From the NCBI GenBank assembly GCA_020912385.1, contig CP087209.1, positions 2,604,001 to 2,668,000 of the forward strand: a DNA stretch of 64,000 nucleotides. Direction: 5' to 3'. The first letter of the stretch is position 1, and each line of letters begins with the position of its first letter. The stretch comes from Neofusicoccum parvum. Lineage: Eukaryota > Ascomycota > Dothideomycetes > Botryosphaeriales > Botryosphaeriaceae. The position numbers and the translations under genes are program-made. This document shows positions 1-11,008 of the stretch, one piece after another. The notes beneath the pieces are model-generated. The model was given only the letters and a program-made list of their open reading frames with translations. It had not been told where the DNA came from and ran no database searches.

Positions 1-792
1 ATCTCTGTCGGCCGACCGCGAGAGCGTCCACATAAGTGTGACGGAGGCCATCACCGCAAGGCTCAGCAGGGAAGGCTCTCTCGAGCACTTCGAGGTCAAG
101 GGCGATCTGCAGCTTCGTGTCCGTGATGCGGCCCTGACGCAGGTTAGGTTGGATCTCGACATGGGCAACATCCATGGAGCCCAGCTCTCTTCGCACCCCA
201 AGGTCGACAAGCCGTCGTTCCGGAATGACAAGATTATTCAGTTGGCGGACGCATCAAAGGGATTCCCTGTGAATATGGCGGTTGGTGTGCTGAAGTGGAG
301 GCTGGCCGCGAAGCCTGGCGAGATCGACAGCCCGCCGATCAACTTTACGGTGTGGGTCAGCGAGGCCGAAAACAGCACTTGGAGCGTCACAGTCGAGTAC
401 GAATTGACTGGCGGAGACTCTCTCAAGGATGTTACTGTCACCATCCCGTACAGCATGGACGAGCCATCGGTATCCAGCTTCGATGCTGTGTACGAAGTTT
501 CGGGAGATAGCCTGGAATGGAACATTGGTGCTGTGGATGCGGACAACTCGACTGGCAGCTTTGAATTCGAGGCTCAGGCTGATAGTGACGCCGAGTTCTT
601 CCCTATGAAAGTACGCTTCACGAAGTCGAAGCCCTTCGTGGAAGTTGATGTGAGTGCATAGTAATCTGTTGTCGCTCAACGCATATACTGACATTCGGAT
701 AGGTCTCGTCCGTGACATTGCTCAACGAGAACCAGGACATCTCGTTCTCCAAGGACATCAGGTCTATTGCAGAGAACTACGAGGTCGTTTAA
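1..792 (+). CDS. RET2: Coatomer subunit delta (COPI), C-terminal part
   Basis: This is the 3' end of the delta subunit of coatomer, the COPI coat that returns proteins from Golgi to ER. The gene enters from the left edge in frame 2 (ESVHISVTEAITARL onward) and the whole visible part is the C-terminal mu-homology domain, recognisable from EVKGDLQLRVRD, the FPVNMAVGVLKWR segment and WSVTVEYEL. One intron, 650-702 (GTGAGT...GATAG), joins the main exon to a 30-codon last exon ending in SIAENYEVV and TAA at 790-792. Without that splice the frame would stop at 661 inside the intron. The start codon and N-terminal longin-like domain lie outside the window. The next gene, APC4, runs in the same direction 428 nt downstream. 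Confidence 0.93.
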
Positions 793-1220
793 TGACTGAT
801 ACGTGCACACTTGTGGTGATGATGGGGGTTCGGAGGATCCTGTGTGTCCTAAACGGACTCACTGATGGCTTTGTGGGGATATGGGCTGGTTTAGCGTTCT
901 GATAGATGATCGGGTGTCGTGGATCGACAGCGGGAAAATTCCAGAGTGGAGCTGCTAAAAAGTTGGACCTCCATAATTGAGTACCCATTTAATTTTGCAT
1001 TGTGTGTGTGACATGTTTTCTGTGCCGCAGCGGCCGTTGTACTTGAATTTGCGTGCCTTGGTGGTATGTCGAGCAAACGACGCCTGCCTAACGGGTTGGT
1101 GCAGCAGGTGCCGACGCGTTTTCCAAGCGACGCGACTTCGCGACTTTCCTCCGCCCCACCCATAGTGACTCTCTCCCGCAGCTACTACAACACGTATCGC
1201 CTCACGGCCTACAGCTCACA
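793..1220. other. Intergenic spacer, COPI delta to APC4
   Basis: This stretch holds the 3' untranslated region of the coatomer gene and the promoter and leader of APC4. Short open frames on both strands have no family resemblance. I see no RNA gene or repeat. Confidence 0.5.
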
Positions 1221-4055
1221 ATGGAGCCTGGAGAGGCACCATCGCTGATGCTGCAGGCCGAGAAGGCTCTGCCGCAGCCCATTCATCCTAACCTGATCTC
1301 TTACTGCCCGACGATGGACCTGATCGCTGTCGTCACCCGAGAAGAGAACCTCGACGTCTACAGACTGAATGGGCAGCGTGCATTTGGCCTGAAGCGCAAA
1401 AGCTTTGAGAGCAAGGTGGACTCGATATGCTGGAAGTTCAACGGTACAATCCTTCTTCAGCCCAGGTCAACAGCATATTTCTCAGCACGTGATCCGCTCA
1501 CCACACAACCAATGCTAACGCGTCGCTCTTGCAGGCCAGCATATTGCCGTCGCATGGGATGACGGTTCTGTCGACATCGTCTCATCCGAGACAGGAAAGA
1601 CCGTCAAGCAGGTCCGACGCGAGGCTGCCAGTTTCGCTGCTGACGAGGAGCCTTCGCCACGCATTTCATCGCTTGCGTGGGGTGTCAACTTTATCGACGT
1701 TGACGCCGTGAAGGACCGTACTGGCGCCAGCAACCGTGCAACCCCAGTCCAGGAGCCTCATGATGGGAACCCTTTTGATACTACGGAAGAGTGGGATCAG
1801 AAGAAAGAAGAGATCACGCTGGACGACTTCCTTGAACGTCAGCCAGATTTGCTCAAATTGGGAATTTCGCCAGGTCTGCCCAATCAAGTCGCCCTTATCG
1901 ACGTGCAAGACGCTCTTCCCAAGCTTCCTGTCATACCGGCCCCGCCGGCAAACCCCTTCCAAATGATGATGAAATCAAAGTCGACGGATGCTTTCAGCTC
2001 TCAGCAGTCGATCGATGCGATATTCCACTCACAGCATTTGCGAGACAGCAACGCTGTCGATGTTCTGCTTATGGGTTGCGACAATGGAGCTGTAAGCCCC
2101 ACTATATACGACTCCCTGGAAATCGGCGGCATGCGGACGCCCTCCAAATGGCCGTCATCCAACCAGACGCCTCTCATGCACGCCTCACATCCATACTCTT
2201 GCAGCCATCTGTCTTTGTTGCAGATGAAGGATGAGACACTGGAAAATCCCCGAGTTGTTCTCGTGCCTTTGACCCTTCGATTCATTCCGTCAAATGGAAT
2301 TTACCTCCATCTCATTGCGTCGAAGACTGCTCAACTGCAAAATCTCCTGCAGTATCTCCAATCTTGCCTCCGCACCATCATTGCTTACTTCCACAATGCA
2401 CGTGATCTGCCCTCCCGGTTCATGCGGAATATCAACGAGACACTAGCAGAGAAAGGGGAGGGCGATCTTGTCCAGAACCTGTATCACGTAGCAGTGACCG
2501 GACACTGCCCTCCCACTATCAAGGAGTGGCTCGTCGATGAACTGGCGGAGAACGTACGTGTAAATTTTGGTCCATTTTTCTACGCAGTCAAGCTGATACC
2601 GAAATAGGGCCATAAGAGATGGGATCAAGCTGCAAGCCAAGGATACACCAAAGTATTGGAGATGACACATGAGAACATCATACCCGCAATCGACCGCACA
2701 AGTATCGTTGTAAGCATGCTCCGCGGACTTGCTCGCTACTCCGGGTCTAGTACCATCATCAATGTCCCTCCAGAAGAGCTCAGCAAGATTTTGGACACAC
2801 TTCGCTGCTTTCGACTTCTCGCGCACAATGTGCAAATCTATGCTGAAGAGGAGCGGCGTCAATTCACGGCATTCTCAAAGTGGCTTCGTCATGAAATCGA
2901 TACACAAGCTTCAGACCCCGCGTCGCAATATGCAGAAGAGATGGCCGAAAGAGACCCTGGTATCGACCATGGCCTACTTCTGGATTACATTCCCGGCGCC
3001 TTGACAAAAAGCAAGCTTGCACCCTTCTTAAGGCGTCAGGCTGATATTATCAATTCCAGACCCGAACTACTGGCATATGGCCTGTGCATTCGAAGCATGA
3101 ACTTCCATCGCAAGGGTGAGCCGATCCTAGAAGGAAGCCTCTGTGCATGGACGCTTCAGGAAATCTTGCAGTCACAGTGCCGAGAACTTTTTGCGCAGAT
3201 TACGGCATGGCAAGCGGCAAATAGTAGCATGGACTGCGGCTTGGTCCTGGAAGAGTGTGGACTGTCTGAAGCTAGAGACATGCGGATGGTCTTCGAGGTA
3301 GGCACATGGCGACATTATTTTTGCCTTTACCAAACTAACCACATTTATAGAAACTGGAAGATTCCTCCGACATTTCCACCTATATGGCATTAGTACCCCA
3401 AGATGCCAAGAGTGAAGGTATGGCGATTACTACGATGTCCGTGTCTTCACGTGCGCTGACATTTCTCAGTACGTCTCCACCGCATTGTGCACTCAGATCT
3501 GTTCGACAGGATTGAAGGCACTGTACGCTCTATGCAAGCTGTCACCATTCGATTCCACGCTTGTGAGATCCAAGACATCAAATTTGTTGACGACGCCACC
3601 TTTATGGTCTTACTTCACAAAGATGGTCAGCTAGCCCAGATCCAGCAAATTATGATCTCGCTGACATATCCTAAGATGCATCCTACCTCCTCTCACTCCC
3701 CTACTCCACGTATTCCTCGGACCACACGCCCAGTATCCTACACCGTCAACCAACCACTATTCCCTCGGAATCGGCCGCTTCGCATTCTTTACCCCAGGGC
3801 ACCGCGCCGCCGGACCAGATTCGCCACATCTGGAGCCTGGACACCGCTGAAGACTGGCAACCGCTTGTCAGACATGTCTTCCCGGCAAGCGAGCGCTTCG
3901 CGCCCGTCAAGATTGACGTTAACGGACGCAAGGATCGGCGTGTCGTGTGCGTGCTGGGCGACGACCTCAAGCACTACAAGATCTACGATCTGGACTATGA
4001 GAGCGGGAAGGAGGGTGAGGGCGATACAACGGTTGATACTGTTATGAGTGGCTGA
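1221..4055 (+). CDS. APC4: Anaphase-promoting complex subunit 4
   Basis: APC4 is a scaffold subunit of the APC/C ubiquitin ligase, which drives exit from mitosis. Six exons are needed: 1221-1443, 1535-2553, 2608-3297, 3351-3417, 3470-3625 and 3676-4055, giving 844 aa. The N-terminal WD40-type region shows HPNLISYCPTMDLIAVVT and, across the first splice, FNGQHIAVAWDDGSVDIV, as in the family. The middle is the helical APC4 long domain (ENGHKRWDQA, YTKVLEMTHENIIPAIDR). The C-terminus has the conserved ERFAPVKIDVNGRKDRRVVC followed by KHYKIYDLDYE. The last intron (3626-3675) uses a weak GTCAGC donor with a good CTGAC branch site, and it is required to move from frame 1 to the frame that carries the conserved tail. 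The gene converges on SWC5, with about 400 nt between stop codons. Confidence 0.9.
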
Positions 4056-4456
4056 GCGGGGTGGGCAGAGATGTGTAGGTCAAGCGAAATGGTCATACTA
4101 GGTTGCTCGAATTGCTTTTGTGAAAATGCAAGCGTTGTAGCATGCGAGTTTTGCCAAAGATACGAACTAGGTTTGCTCATGATGTTGGTAGTGTGAATTT
4201 AGAAAAGCGGTGAAAGTTTGGGGTTCATCAACGAGCCCTAGCTTATCAACTATTGAATCGTCTGCGATATTGAGACTGAAGTTGGACATACGCGGTGATA
4301 AGGGTACAAAGTGCTTCTATGAACCCCCCTTTTCAATGTCACCGCCCATTCACCCGTAATAATACAACAATTCAGACTCACTCTCTTTCATAATCCACCA
4401 TTGCCACCACCAAAAATCGTTTATCCAGGCGCACACCATTGGGTATCTTTTCATCA
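4056..4456. other. Convergent intergenic spacer
   Basis: AT-richer 3' flanks of APC4 (plus strand) and SWC5 (minus strand) meet here. No gene, RNA or repeat is seen. Confidence 0.5.
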
Positions 4457-5677
4457 TCACATCTGCACTGCGGCCTTCGCGGCTCTCCTCTCCTCGTCCC
4501 TCCGCTGATCCACGCGGTTCAAGAAGTCCATCCGTCCTAGGTAGCCTTCCTTCGCGCGGCCGTACTCGTCCAGCTCATCCGCGATGCCTTCCTTGTCCAC
4601 ATAGCCGGCCCAGTCCAACCTGCTCTTGTCCACCGTGTTAAGCTTCTGCGCCTTCTCTTTGTTCTTATTCGCCACAAGAATTGATGCATTTGCGGCCTGT
4701 GCCTCATTATCGGCAGCGTTTGCGGGGGCGGTGAGTGGCGTGGCAGCTGTGGGGTCGAGCAGCGCGCGGCGTCGAGCCCAGGTGAGCTGCTTCTCTGGTG
4801 GCAGAGTCCTGACTTCGGCGGTGGGATTGGACTCGAAGCGGGTAGGTCGACGGAGCGGCCGGCGAACGAAGGGTTTATCTGCCGGCTGTTGCTCTTCTTC
4901 AGGGAGCGCCTTGCCGTCCGCTGCTGGCGTGCTGCCACCGCCCTCCGCAGTGTCCGGCGTGGCGGAAGAGCCCGGCGTCTTCTTGGCCGCCGCCTGCTTC
5001 TCCAGCTTCTCCTGCTGCTGCGCGAGATACAGCCGCGCCTCCGCCGACGCCTTGGGCACCTGCCGCTCCTCGGTGATGCGGTCGCCCGCGAAGTCGTACG
5101 TGCGCTTGATCGTGATCATCTCCTCCTCGACCTCCTCTGCCGGCGGCGGAGGCGCGGCTGCTCCCCTCTCCTCCGCAGCCATATCCTCATCCCGGGTTGC
5201 TCGCTCCTGCTCCTCCTTTGCGCTACGCCCCACCGGCGCCGTGCTCAACGCCGCCCATATCGCATCCACGTCCGCCGTCGCCCCATCCACGCGCGCCAGC
5301 GGCCGCCGCTCCTTCTGCTCCAGCCGCCGCTGCGCTCGGGTCTTGACCAGTCCGCCCTCGCCGCCCTCCTCGTCGGACAGTAGAGGTACGTCGTCGTCCT
5401 CACCGTCCGCTTGTCGCTGCTTCTTGTTTCCGCGGCGTCGCGCCGCCGCGATGGTGGCTTCGTCGCCCGAGTCAAGCTCGGCGTCGTCGACATCGCGTTT
5501 GCGCTTGCCTCCCTTCGCGGGCTTGCGGGGCTTGGTGGCGCGTGGCTCTTCGTCGTCGGAGGTGGATGCGGCGTCATCGTCGTCGTCGGCGGCTGCCGCG
5601 GCGGCGGTGGGGTCGAACTCTTCGTCGGAGGCGGAGTTGTAGTCGTCGTCTTGGAGGAGGGAGAGAGGGTCTGCCAT
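4457..5677 (-). CDS. SWC5: SWR1 complex subunit Swc5 (BCNT-C domain)
   Basis: Swc5 belongs to the SWR1 chromatin remodeller, which exchanges H2A for H2A.Z. The single exon encodes 406 aa. The N-terminal half is very acidic and Lys-rich (DDDDDAASTSDDEE, KGGKRKRDVDDAELDSGDE), typical of histone-binding Swc5. The C-terminal 80 residues are the BCNT domain: NTVDKSRLDWAGYVDKEGI, then DELDEYGRAKEGYLGRMDFL and the NRVDQR tail. I chose the ATG at 5677 (MADPLSLLQDDDY) because family members start just before an acidic run. The frame is open 63 codons further upstream to 5866, but that part is Arg/Ser/Pro-rich and looks like leader sequence. A long antisense frame at 4626-5642 is a composition artefact. 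Confidence 0.9.
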   Translation of the reverse strand: MADPLSLLQDDDYNSASDEEFDPTAAAAAADDDDDAASTSDDEEPRATKPRKPAKGGKRKRDVDDAELDSGDEATIAAARRRGNKKQRQADGEDDDVPLLSDEEGGEGGLVKTRAQRRLEQKERRPLARVDGATADVDAIWAALSTAPVGRSAKEEQERATRDEDMAAEERGAAAPPPPAEEVEEEMITIKRTYDFAGDRITEERQVPKASAEARLYLAQQQEKLEKQAAAKKTPGSSATPDTAEGGGSTPAADGKALPEEEQQPADKPFVRRPLRRPTRFESNPTAEVRTLPPEKQLTWARRRALLDPTAATPLTAPANAADNEAQAANASILVANKNKEKAQKLNTVDKSRLDWAGYVDKEGIADELDEYGRAKEGYLGRMDFLNRVDQRRDEERRAAKAAVQM

Positions 5678-5981
5678 TATGACGAAAGCGGGGCGTGAGA
5701 GGCGGCGGGAAGGGTGCTTTGGGAGAGCTTTCACAGCTGTGTCTGGCGAGTGTTGCTGGGACCGAAGCGGGCGAGATGCGGCGGACGCGCAAAATTTACG
5801 GCGGGCGGGACGCGTATGTCGCGCAGCGGGTGATCGACAAATGATCGGCGGTGGTATCGGCGTCATTCACTCATCAACACCATAAGTCCCTGCCTCACAG
5901 TTTGATGGTACACGTTCCATTGACCATTTGAGGTAGTTTTATCTCGCATGTTTCAGATTCTGCTCACGGCATTTTAGACAT

Positions 5982-6570
5982 TTACTTCCTAATGCTGTTC
6001 GACTCGCCCTGACCCAAGTGCTCCTGTACTGTGCCACCGATCGAGCCCTTGTCTGTGAACTGCTTTCCAATCGCACCTTGTGCGTCAAACGGCCCTCCGA
6101 CCTTCTGCGCAGTGCCTCCGATGGCTCCTTCAGCTACAGAATCACACAGTCAGCTGGTTGCTCGATCGAGATGGTAAAGATAAATGCCGCCGACGAGGAC
6201 TACGGCACAAAATTCATTGGAGATACTGACTGGTGAACTGCTTCCCAATGGCACCCTGTGAGTCGAACACCGAAGTGCCTGCACCGGAAGTCTTCGCGCC
6301 AGCAGGTTCCTATTATACGTTTTTCATCAGTACCGGTGCCCAACCGTAGAAGGATGTGAAGATGGAGATGTACATTTCTGATCTTTGCGTCCTCGTGGAT
6401 ACCATCGGTGAAGTCGAGGTTCTTCGCTGCTCTGTTGAAAACAAATCAGAAATCTCTTCCATTGAAAAGATTGCCCCTGTGTGGGAAGACAGTACGTACG
6501 AAGAGGCGCCAGCATCCATGGTCTTGGCGCTTTGATCGCCGTCGAACTGGTTCTTAGAGTAACCGGACAT
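5982..6570 (-). CDS. Small GAIGKQF-repeat protein, four exons
   Basis: This gene has no single long frame and had to be assembled from exons 6500-6570, 6374-6431, 6231-6309 and 5982-6133. They join in phase to give 360 nt and 119 aa. The protein begins MSGYSKNQFDGDQSAKTMDAG and is small, hydrophilic and Gly-rich, with no signal peptide or membrane segment. Its C-terminal half consists of repeats: SQGAIGKQFT, TEGAIGGTAQKVGGPF, AQGAIGKQFT and KGSIGGTVQEHLG. Donors are GTACGT, GTACAT and GTCAGT; acceptors end AACAG, AATAG and TGTAG. I recall similar small Gly-rich repeat proteins in filamentous fungi, sometimes compared with LEA or conidiation proteins, but the function is unknown. A stress or desiccation role would be a guess. 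It is transcribed divergently from the gene at 7157. Confidence 0.72.
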
Positions 6571-7156
6571 GATGTCGGTGATATGCTTTATATCTGGGGG
6601 ATCAATGGCTGCGAAGATTAATTGATTCACTGGAATCAACACCCGGCGAAGGTCTTCAATCAGTCACGTATATATATGCTACTGCGTCAAGCTTGATGCG
6701 TCATTGACTGAAACCGGCACCACCGCTACGCCTTTGACGTGCGAAATCACGAAGCGTGATTTCATCATCGTGAAATCCGGATCTGTAGGTTAAACTACTT
6801 AGAGTATAAGAGATTGCCTAAAAGAGGGATAGCTCCTGGAGGTCTAGGCGGAAGGGTCCGCAAATGGCCGGGTTGATGTACGTCATGAAGCCGGGTATGA
6901 TAGTCACAATGGCGCGACAAGGACACGCAACACAAGCTGCGAACACAAGTTGCTTTGTTGGCTCAGCATCTGCCAGGCACGCCTATCAATCACTTACGGG
7001 TTCCATAGCCGAACCGCAGGCACGCTATGTGCAGCACACGCCGGACTATTTCTCTTCCATACGAAGGAAACTCCCTAAGAGAAAGCATCAACAGGCGGCA
7101 CTCTCAAAGAAATCACCGACAAATCTCAAACACCGCATTGAGATAGAGATATCATT
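6571..7156. promoter_or_regulatory. Divergent promoter region with hairpins
   Basis: The spacer lies between two divergent genes. It contains a 9-bp perfect inverted repeat with a 3-nt loop at 6743-6763 (GAAATCACG-AAG-CGTGATTTC), followed by a third half-site CGTGAAATC. Near 6684-6703 is the near-palindrome GCGTCAAGCTTGATGCGTC. A 102-codon open frame at 6864-7172 overlaps the start of the next gene in another frame and is probably not coding. Confidence 0.4.
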
Positions 7157-8365
7157 ATGGAGGAAGTCGTAACACCTCCTGTGATTAGCACAACCCTCCA
7201 AGATGTCTACACTATCATCGATGGCCTGATCATGGAACCCCCACAGGACTCTGGGATATCTGAACATTCGACACGCAGAGACCCAAAGGTGGACTCCAAG
7301 GAGCCACCCGCTCCAGACTTTGGCCGCATTATGAGGAACCTTGCCGAATCACCGCGGCAGAGCCTTACAAGCGCCTTGCGACAGGACATCCCGGAGCCAG
7401 GAGAGCTATGGGCCCAACGCCATCTAGAACCCATGCTAGATGGCACTAAGGGAATGGTCACTGACGCGACCGAGACGACTCCCACAGATAGCCAAACTTT
7501 GGAAAAGAAACGCCGAGTCCTCGAATACAAGAGTTTGCTTACTGACGTTGAACGGTACAACCACTCTGGTGCGTCAAAAGATCTGCCTCAGCACGAGTTC
7601 GCGACCACAGACGGTGACACAGAATGGGTAAGAGAGCGGATGAAGGAGAAATGGGCGCAGCGGCACGAGACCCACGCTTGGCAGATGTACAACACGGCTC
7701 TCGGGGATGGGCACCAATCCACGTTGGGAAAGGGTGATATCTGGGGCGAAGCGGGTATGGAAGAGGAGGAGTGGAAAGCGAAACGCAAGGCAGCCCGGGA
7801 GGCCAATAAGAGGATGTGGGCAGAGTGCGAGGTGGCGGTCCTTGATGAGTGGAAGAAAACACTAGGCCATGGCGACTACAAAGACCAGATCCAGGAGCTG
7901 AAGCGTCTCCAGATCTTGCTGGATATTCAAAATGCCGAGATCGTCTCCCGCGCTACAAGGCCGTATGATTTGGCCTCGAAGGCGAATTCCCGACTCGAAA
8001 ATCTTGTACGAGTCGCAAATGACCACCTAGAATCACTCGACAAAGTCGAGGCCGTTGAAGATATCAATGACAAGTCGCGCAAGATCATGCGCCGAGTTCA
8101 TACGCGAGTCGGCAGACTAATGGCACAAGACATCCAAGATAAAGCAGCCCGGGAAGAGGAAATACGGAACCGTCTTCAGCACACGGCAGCGCTGGACTTC
8201 ATGTTTGACGCCTGGACTGACCTTGACACTATGAAGAGGATTGCAAACGCCACTCGTAAGAACCTGGAGGAGATGGAGGCAGATTTAGAGTGCGTGTCTT
8301 TGGCAGCGATGGATACAGTCAGCGCGTTGAAGGACGCGCGGTTGGCGATGGCATTCCCGAAGTGA
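7157..8365 (+). CDS. Uncharacterised coiled-coil protein
   Basis: The single exon encodes 402 aa that I do not recognise. The first 150 residues are polar and probably disordered (Pro-, Ser- and Glu-containing). From about residue 150 to the end the sequence is charged and helical: DTEWVRERMKEKWAQRHETH, then EEEEWKAKRKAAREANKRMW, and long heptad-like stretches around QIQELKRLQILLDIQNAEI and EEMEADLECVSLAAMD. No signal peptide, membrane segment or catalytic motif is visible. The ATG at 7157 has an A at -3 and is the first in frame. It could be an orphan or fast-evolving cytoskeletal or scaffold-type protein, which is inference from the coiled coil only. Confidence 0.65.
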   Translation: MEEVVTPPVISTTLQDVYTIIDGLIMEPPQDSGISEHSTRRDPKVDSKEPPAPDFGRIMRNLAESPRQSLTSALRQDIPEPGELWAQRHLEPMLDGTKGMVTDATETTPTDSQTLEKKRRVLEYKSLLTDVERYNHSGASKDLPQHEFATTDGDTEWVRERMKEKWAQRHETHAWQMYNTALGDGHQSTLGKGDIWGEAGMEEEEWKAKRKAAREANKRMWAECEVAVLDEWKKTLGHGDYKDQIQELKRLQILLDIQNAEIVSRATRPYDLASKANSRLENLVRVANDHLESLDKVEAVEDINDKSRKIMRRVHTRVGRLMAQDIQDKAAREEEIRNRLQHTAALDFMFDAWTDLDTMKRIANATRKNLEEMEADLECVSLAAMDTVSALKDARLAMAFPK

Positions 8366-9272
8366 TACTGGATAGACATGCTGTTTTATGATGTTTCTGG
8401 ATCAGGTACAAACCTCGAGGCAGGTACGGTTCACATAGTCAAAACCAGCCTATTATTCATCTAGACATACTGTAAGTTCTCGGCTGCAACCGATGAAAAC
8501 AGTGTGCATCTCCACTTTGTAGGAATTGAGAATGGCCGAGACTGCTGTGCCGTTACATTCACTTAACACCGTCGTTGTCCTCGGCTGCCAATCGGATATA
8601 CACCGTTAGTCAGAAGGCCACCGCCAGTGGTTCCCCAAGCGACCAAGACGTATGAGGGCGCAAAAGCCTGGAACGAGGGGCTCGGCAGCCCTGTGAGGCG
8701 ACAGGATCGGACCGGGATGACGTAAGGCGGATCGGGATCGTTTTCGCGCCGGCAGAGGCAGTCGAAGCCGGATGGCGGATAGGGCGCACGTCAGCGCGGA
8801 AAAGATTTGCACCATGCTGTTCGCGGCCCTCGACAGCAGAGCCGCGCGCTCCGGGGGCCCGGCGAAGACATGGACGGGCTGGAGCAGTGGCGCAAGAGGC
8901 CCTTCAGACGCGTTCAGGGCGATGATGTCGAGTGGGTGTTGGGCGGGTGGCAGGAAAGGGCCCCAACGGGGTGGGCGGGCGGTGGACATTGACGGGGTTA
9001 AGGCCGAGCTGGCAGCCGCAGGGTTGGGGTGGCCGGCCTGCCCGTGCGGGCGGGGCGCCGGGGCGGCCGCGACTAACGCAGCGCCCTCCGAGTTTGCCCG
9101 GCGAGAAATGCCGCGAGCCCGGCGCTAGGACCCTGGGCGCGACGGAAAGCTTTGAGCGACATCCCTAAAGAAACGTCGACAAGTCCCAATTGTCGCCCGT
9201 CCGCTTCTCTCTCCCAGTCACCTCCCATCTCCACTCCATTGCGTCTTTCTGTCCCCCGTCCCGACTCGCACA
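8366..9272. other. Intergenic region and promoter of phosphate carrier
   Basis: The sequence becomes strongly GC-rich from about 8620 to 9120. Open frames on both strands there have low-complexity, Ala/Arg/Gly-biased products and no family signal. The last 100 nt are pyrimidine-rich (TCCCAGTCACCTCCCATCTC), a usual fungal leader composition for a highly expressed gene. Confidence 0.4.
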
Positions 9273-10477
9273 ATGGCCTCCTCTACCGGCAGCGTCAAGC
9301 TTGACGCCATCAAGCAGCAGGTCGAGGCCGCCTCGCCCGCCCAGCTCAGCGGCCTCCAGCTGTACTCCCGCTTCGCCTTCGCCGGCGCTGTCTGCTGCTC
9401 CGTCACCCACGGCGCTCTGACTCCCGTCGATGTGTAAGTCGCGTCGAACCCCTCACTCCGCCTCCATTGCGACGCGATGGCCGCCGTCGCCGCGCGCCGC
9501 AAACTTTTCACACGCTGTCTTCCGCGCGTCCGGTGCTGATCGCTCTGCCATCACAGCGTCAAGACCTCCATCCAGCTTGACCCCGCCAAGTACAACCGCG
9601 GCCTCATCGGCGGCTTCAGGCAGATCATCGGCGAGAAGGGCTTCGGCGCCGTCTGGACTGGTGTCGGCCCTACCTTCGCTGGTTACTTCCTCCAGGGTGC
9701 CTTCAAGTTCGGTGGTTACGAGTTCTTCAAGCAGCAGGCCATCAACACTGTTGGCTACGAGGCTGCTGCCAACAACCGTACCGCTGTCTACCTCGCTTCG
9801 TCCGCCGCCGCCGAGTTCTTCGCCGACATCGCTCTCTGCCCGCTTGAGGCTACCCGTATTCGTCTCGTCTCCGATCCCACTTTCGCCAACGGTCTGATCA
9901 GTGGTTTCGGTAAGATCGCGAAGAACGAGGGCTTTGGTGCTTTCTACTCTGGTTTCGGTCCCATTCTCTTCAAGCAGTACGTTGCCCTCTCAATTTTCCG
10001 TCCGTCCGCATGCTAACCAGATGCAGGGTTCCTTACACCATGGCCAAATTCGTCGTCTACGAGAAGGTCTCCGAGGCTATCTACAAGCGCGTTGACAAGA
10101 GCACCCTGTCCAGCCCCGCCCAGACTGCCGTCAACCTTGGCTCCGGTCTGATCGCTGGTTTCGCTGCCGCCATTGTCTCCCAGCCCGCCGACACCATGCT
10201 CTCCAAGATCAACAAGACCAAGGGTGAGCCTGGTGAGGGTACCACCTCCCGCCTGATCAAGATTGCCAAGGAGCTCGGCCTTCGTGGCTCCTACGCCGGT
10301 ATTGGTGCTCGTCTGTTCATGGTGTACGTATTCCTTGCCCTCCATTATCTGATCAAGCTTGCTAATTACTTATTACCTCACAGTGGTACTCTTACTGCCG
10401 GTCAGTTCGCCATCTACGGAGATATCAAAAAGGCATTGGGGGCCGTGGGCGGCGTAGAAATTGCTCCCTCGAAATAA
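9273..10477 (+). CDS. MIR1: Mitochondrial phosphate carrier
   Basis: An inner-membrane carrier of the SLC25 family that imports phosphate with protons for ATP synthesis. Four exons (9273-9433, 9557-9976, 10027-10323, 10384-10477) encode 323 aa, the usual length. The three carrier repeats each show the Px[DE]xx[KR] signature or its relic: [19 protein letters not shown] and [12 protein letters not shown]. Other family landmarks are [29 protein letters not shown] and [20 protein letters not shown]. Intron 3 (10324-10383, 60 nt) is a multiple of three and lacks a stop, so retaining it would insert 20 hydrophobic residues. Splicing restores the [11 protein letters not shown] family sequence. Codon use is strongly biased to C-ending codons, as expected for an abundant protein. 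Confidence 0.95.
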
Positions 10478-10764
10478 ACGGACAATAGAGTAGAGTAGAG
10501 GGGACTAGATTTGGTGGGGGTGGTACGAAGGGAAGAATAGAGTCCGCCATCTGGGTAAAACCGGAGGGCGGCAAAACGTGATTTCTTTTTGTCACTTGCG
10601 TTGATTGATTTATGAGCATTTTCCAGATGGTCTCCCGTCTTGACTAGCCTTGGAAGGGGGTCCGTCTTGTTATAGAATAGATGTCTCCGGGCGGAAGAGA
10701 ACAAGAAGACTCGGGACTGTAACATAGGCCGCTTTACTAATTAGCTAGGGAATTAGATAGGAAA
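10478..10764. other. 3' flank of phosphate carrier
   Basis: AT-richer presumed 3' untranslated region and spacer. No gene is visible. Confidence 0.4.
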
Positions 10765-10982
10765 GAGTTTTGACGCATCAAGCTGGAATGTTTCTCCACG
10801 TCTCTTTCACACATAGGCAGTTGAAGCATTCGTCCGGACGCAAATGTGTAGTAAAAAGAATATCAATCACGTCCGGACGAATGCTTCAACTACCCATGTA
10901 TAAAAGGGTGTTATAATTCTATCTAAGCCAACCTCGTATAATCGAATTGTGAAAAACAATTGGACTTGATGCGTTAAAACTC
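10765..10982. repeat. Outer inverted repeat around hairpin element 1
   Basis: GAGTTTTGACGCATCAAG at 10765-10782 is repeated in inverted orientation at 10965-10982 with one mismatch (17/18). The pair brackets the 87-bp hairpin element at 10812-10898. A related string, TGACGCATCAAGCT, also occurs in reverse orientation near 6690-6705. The arrangement suggests nested or successive insertions, or a larger foldback element with the 87-bp unit inside. Confidence 0.55.
10812..10898. repeat. 87-bp MITE-like hairpin element, copy 1
   Basis: The arms AGTTGAAGCATTCGTCCGGA(CG), 10819-10840, and its exact reverse complement at 10870-10891 are 22 nt and perfectly matched, with a 29-nt loop. Outer bases CATAGGC and ACCCATG extend the pairing imperfectly to 10812 and 10898. 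The element is non-coding and AT-rich in the loop (GTAGTAAAAAGAATATC). It is a member of the dispersed family described in the findings. Confidence 0.8.
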
Positions 10983-11008
10983 GTTCGAATAGCATTACCG
11001 CTTATCCT

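Noticed and set aside
4626..5642. 338-aa plus-strand frame over SWC5
   Set aside because: Antisense to the acidic, Ala-rich SWC5 coding sequence; the product is a Ser/Ala homopolymer-like artefact.
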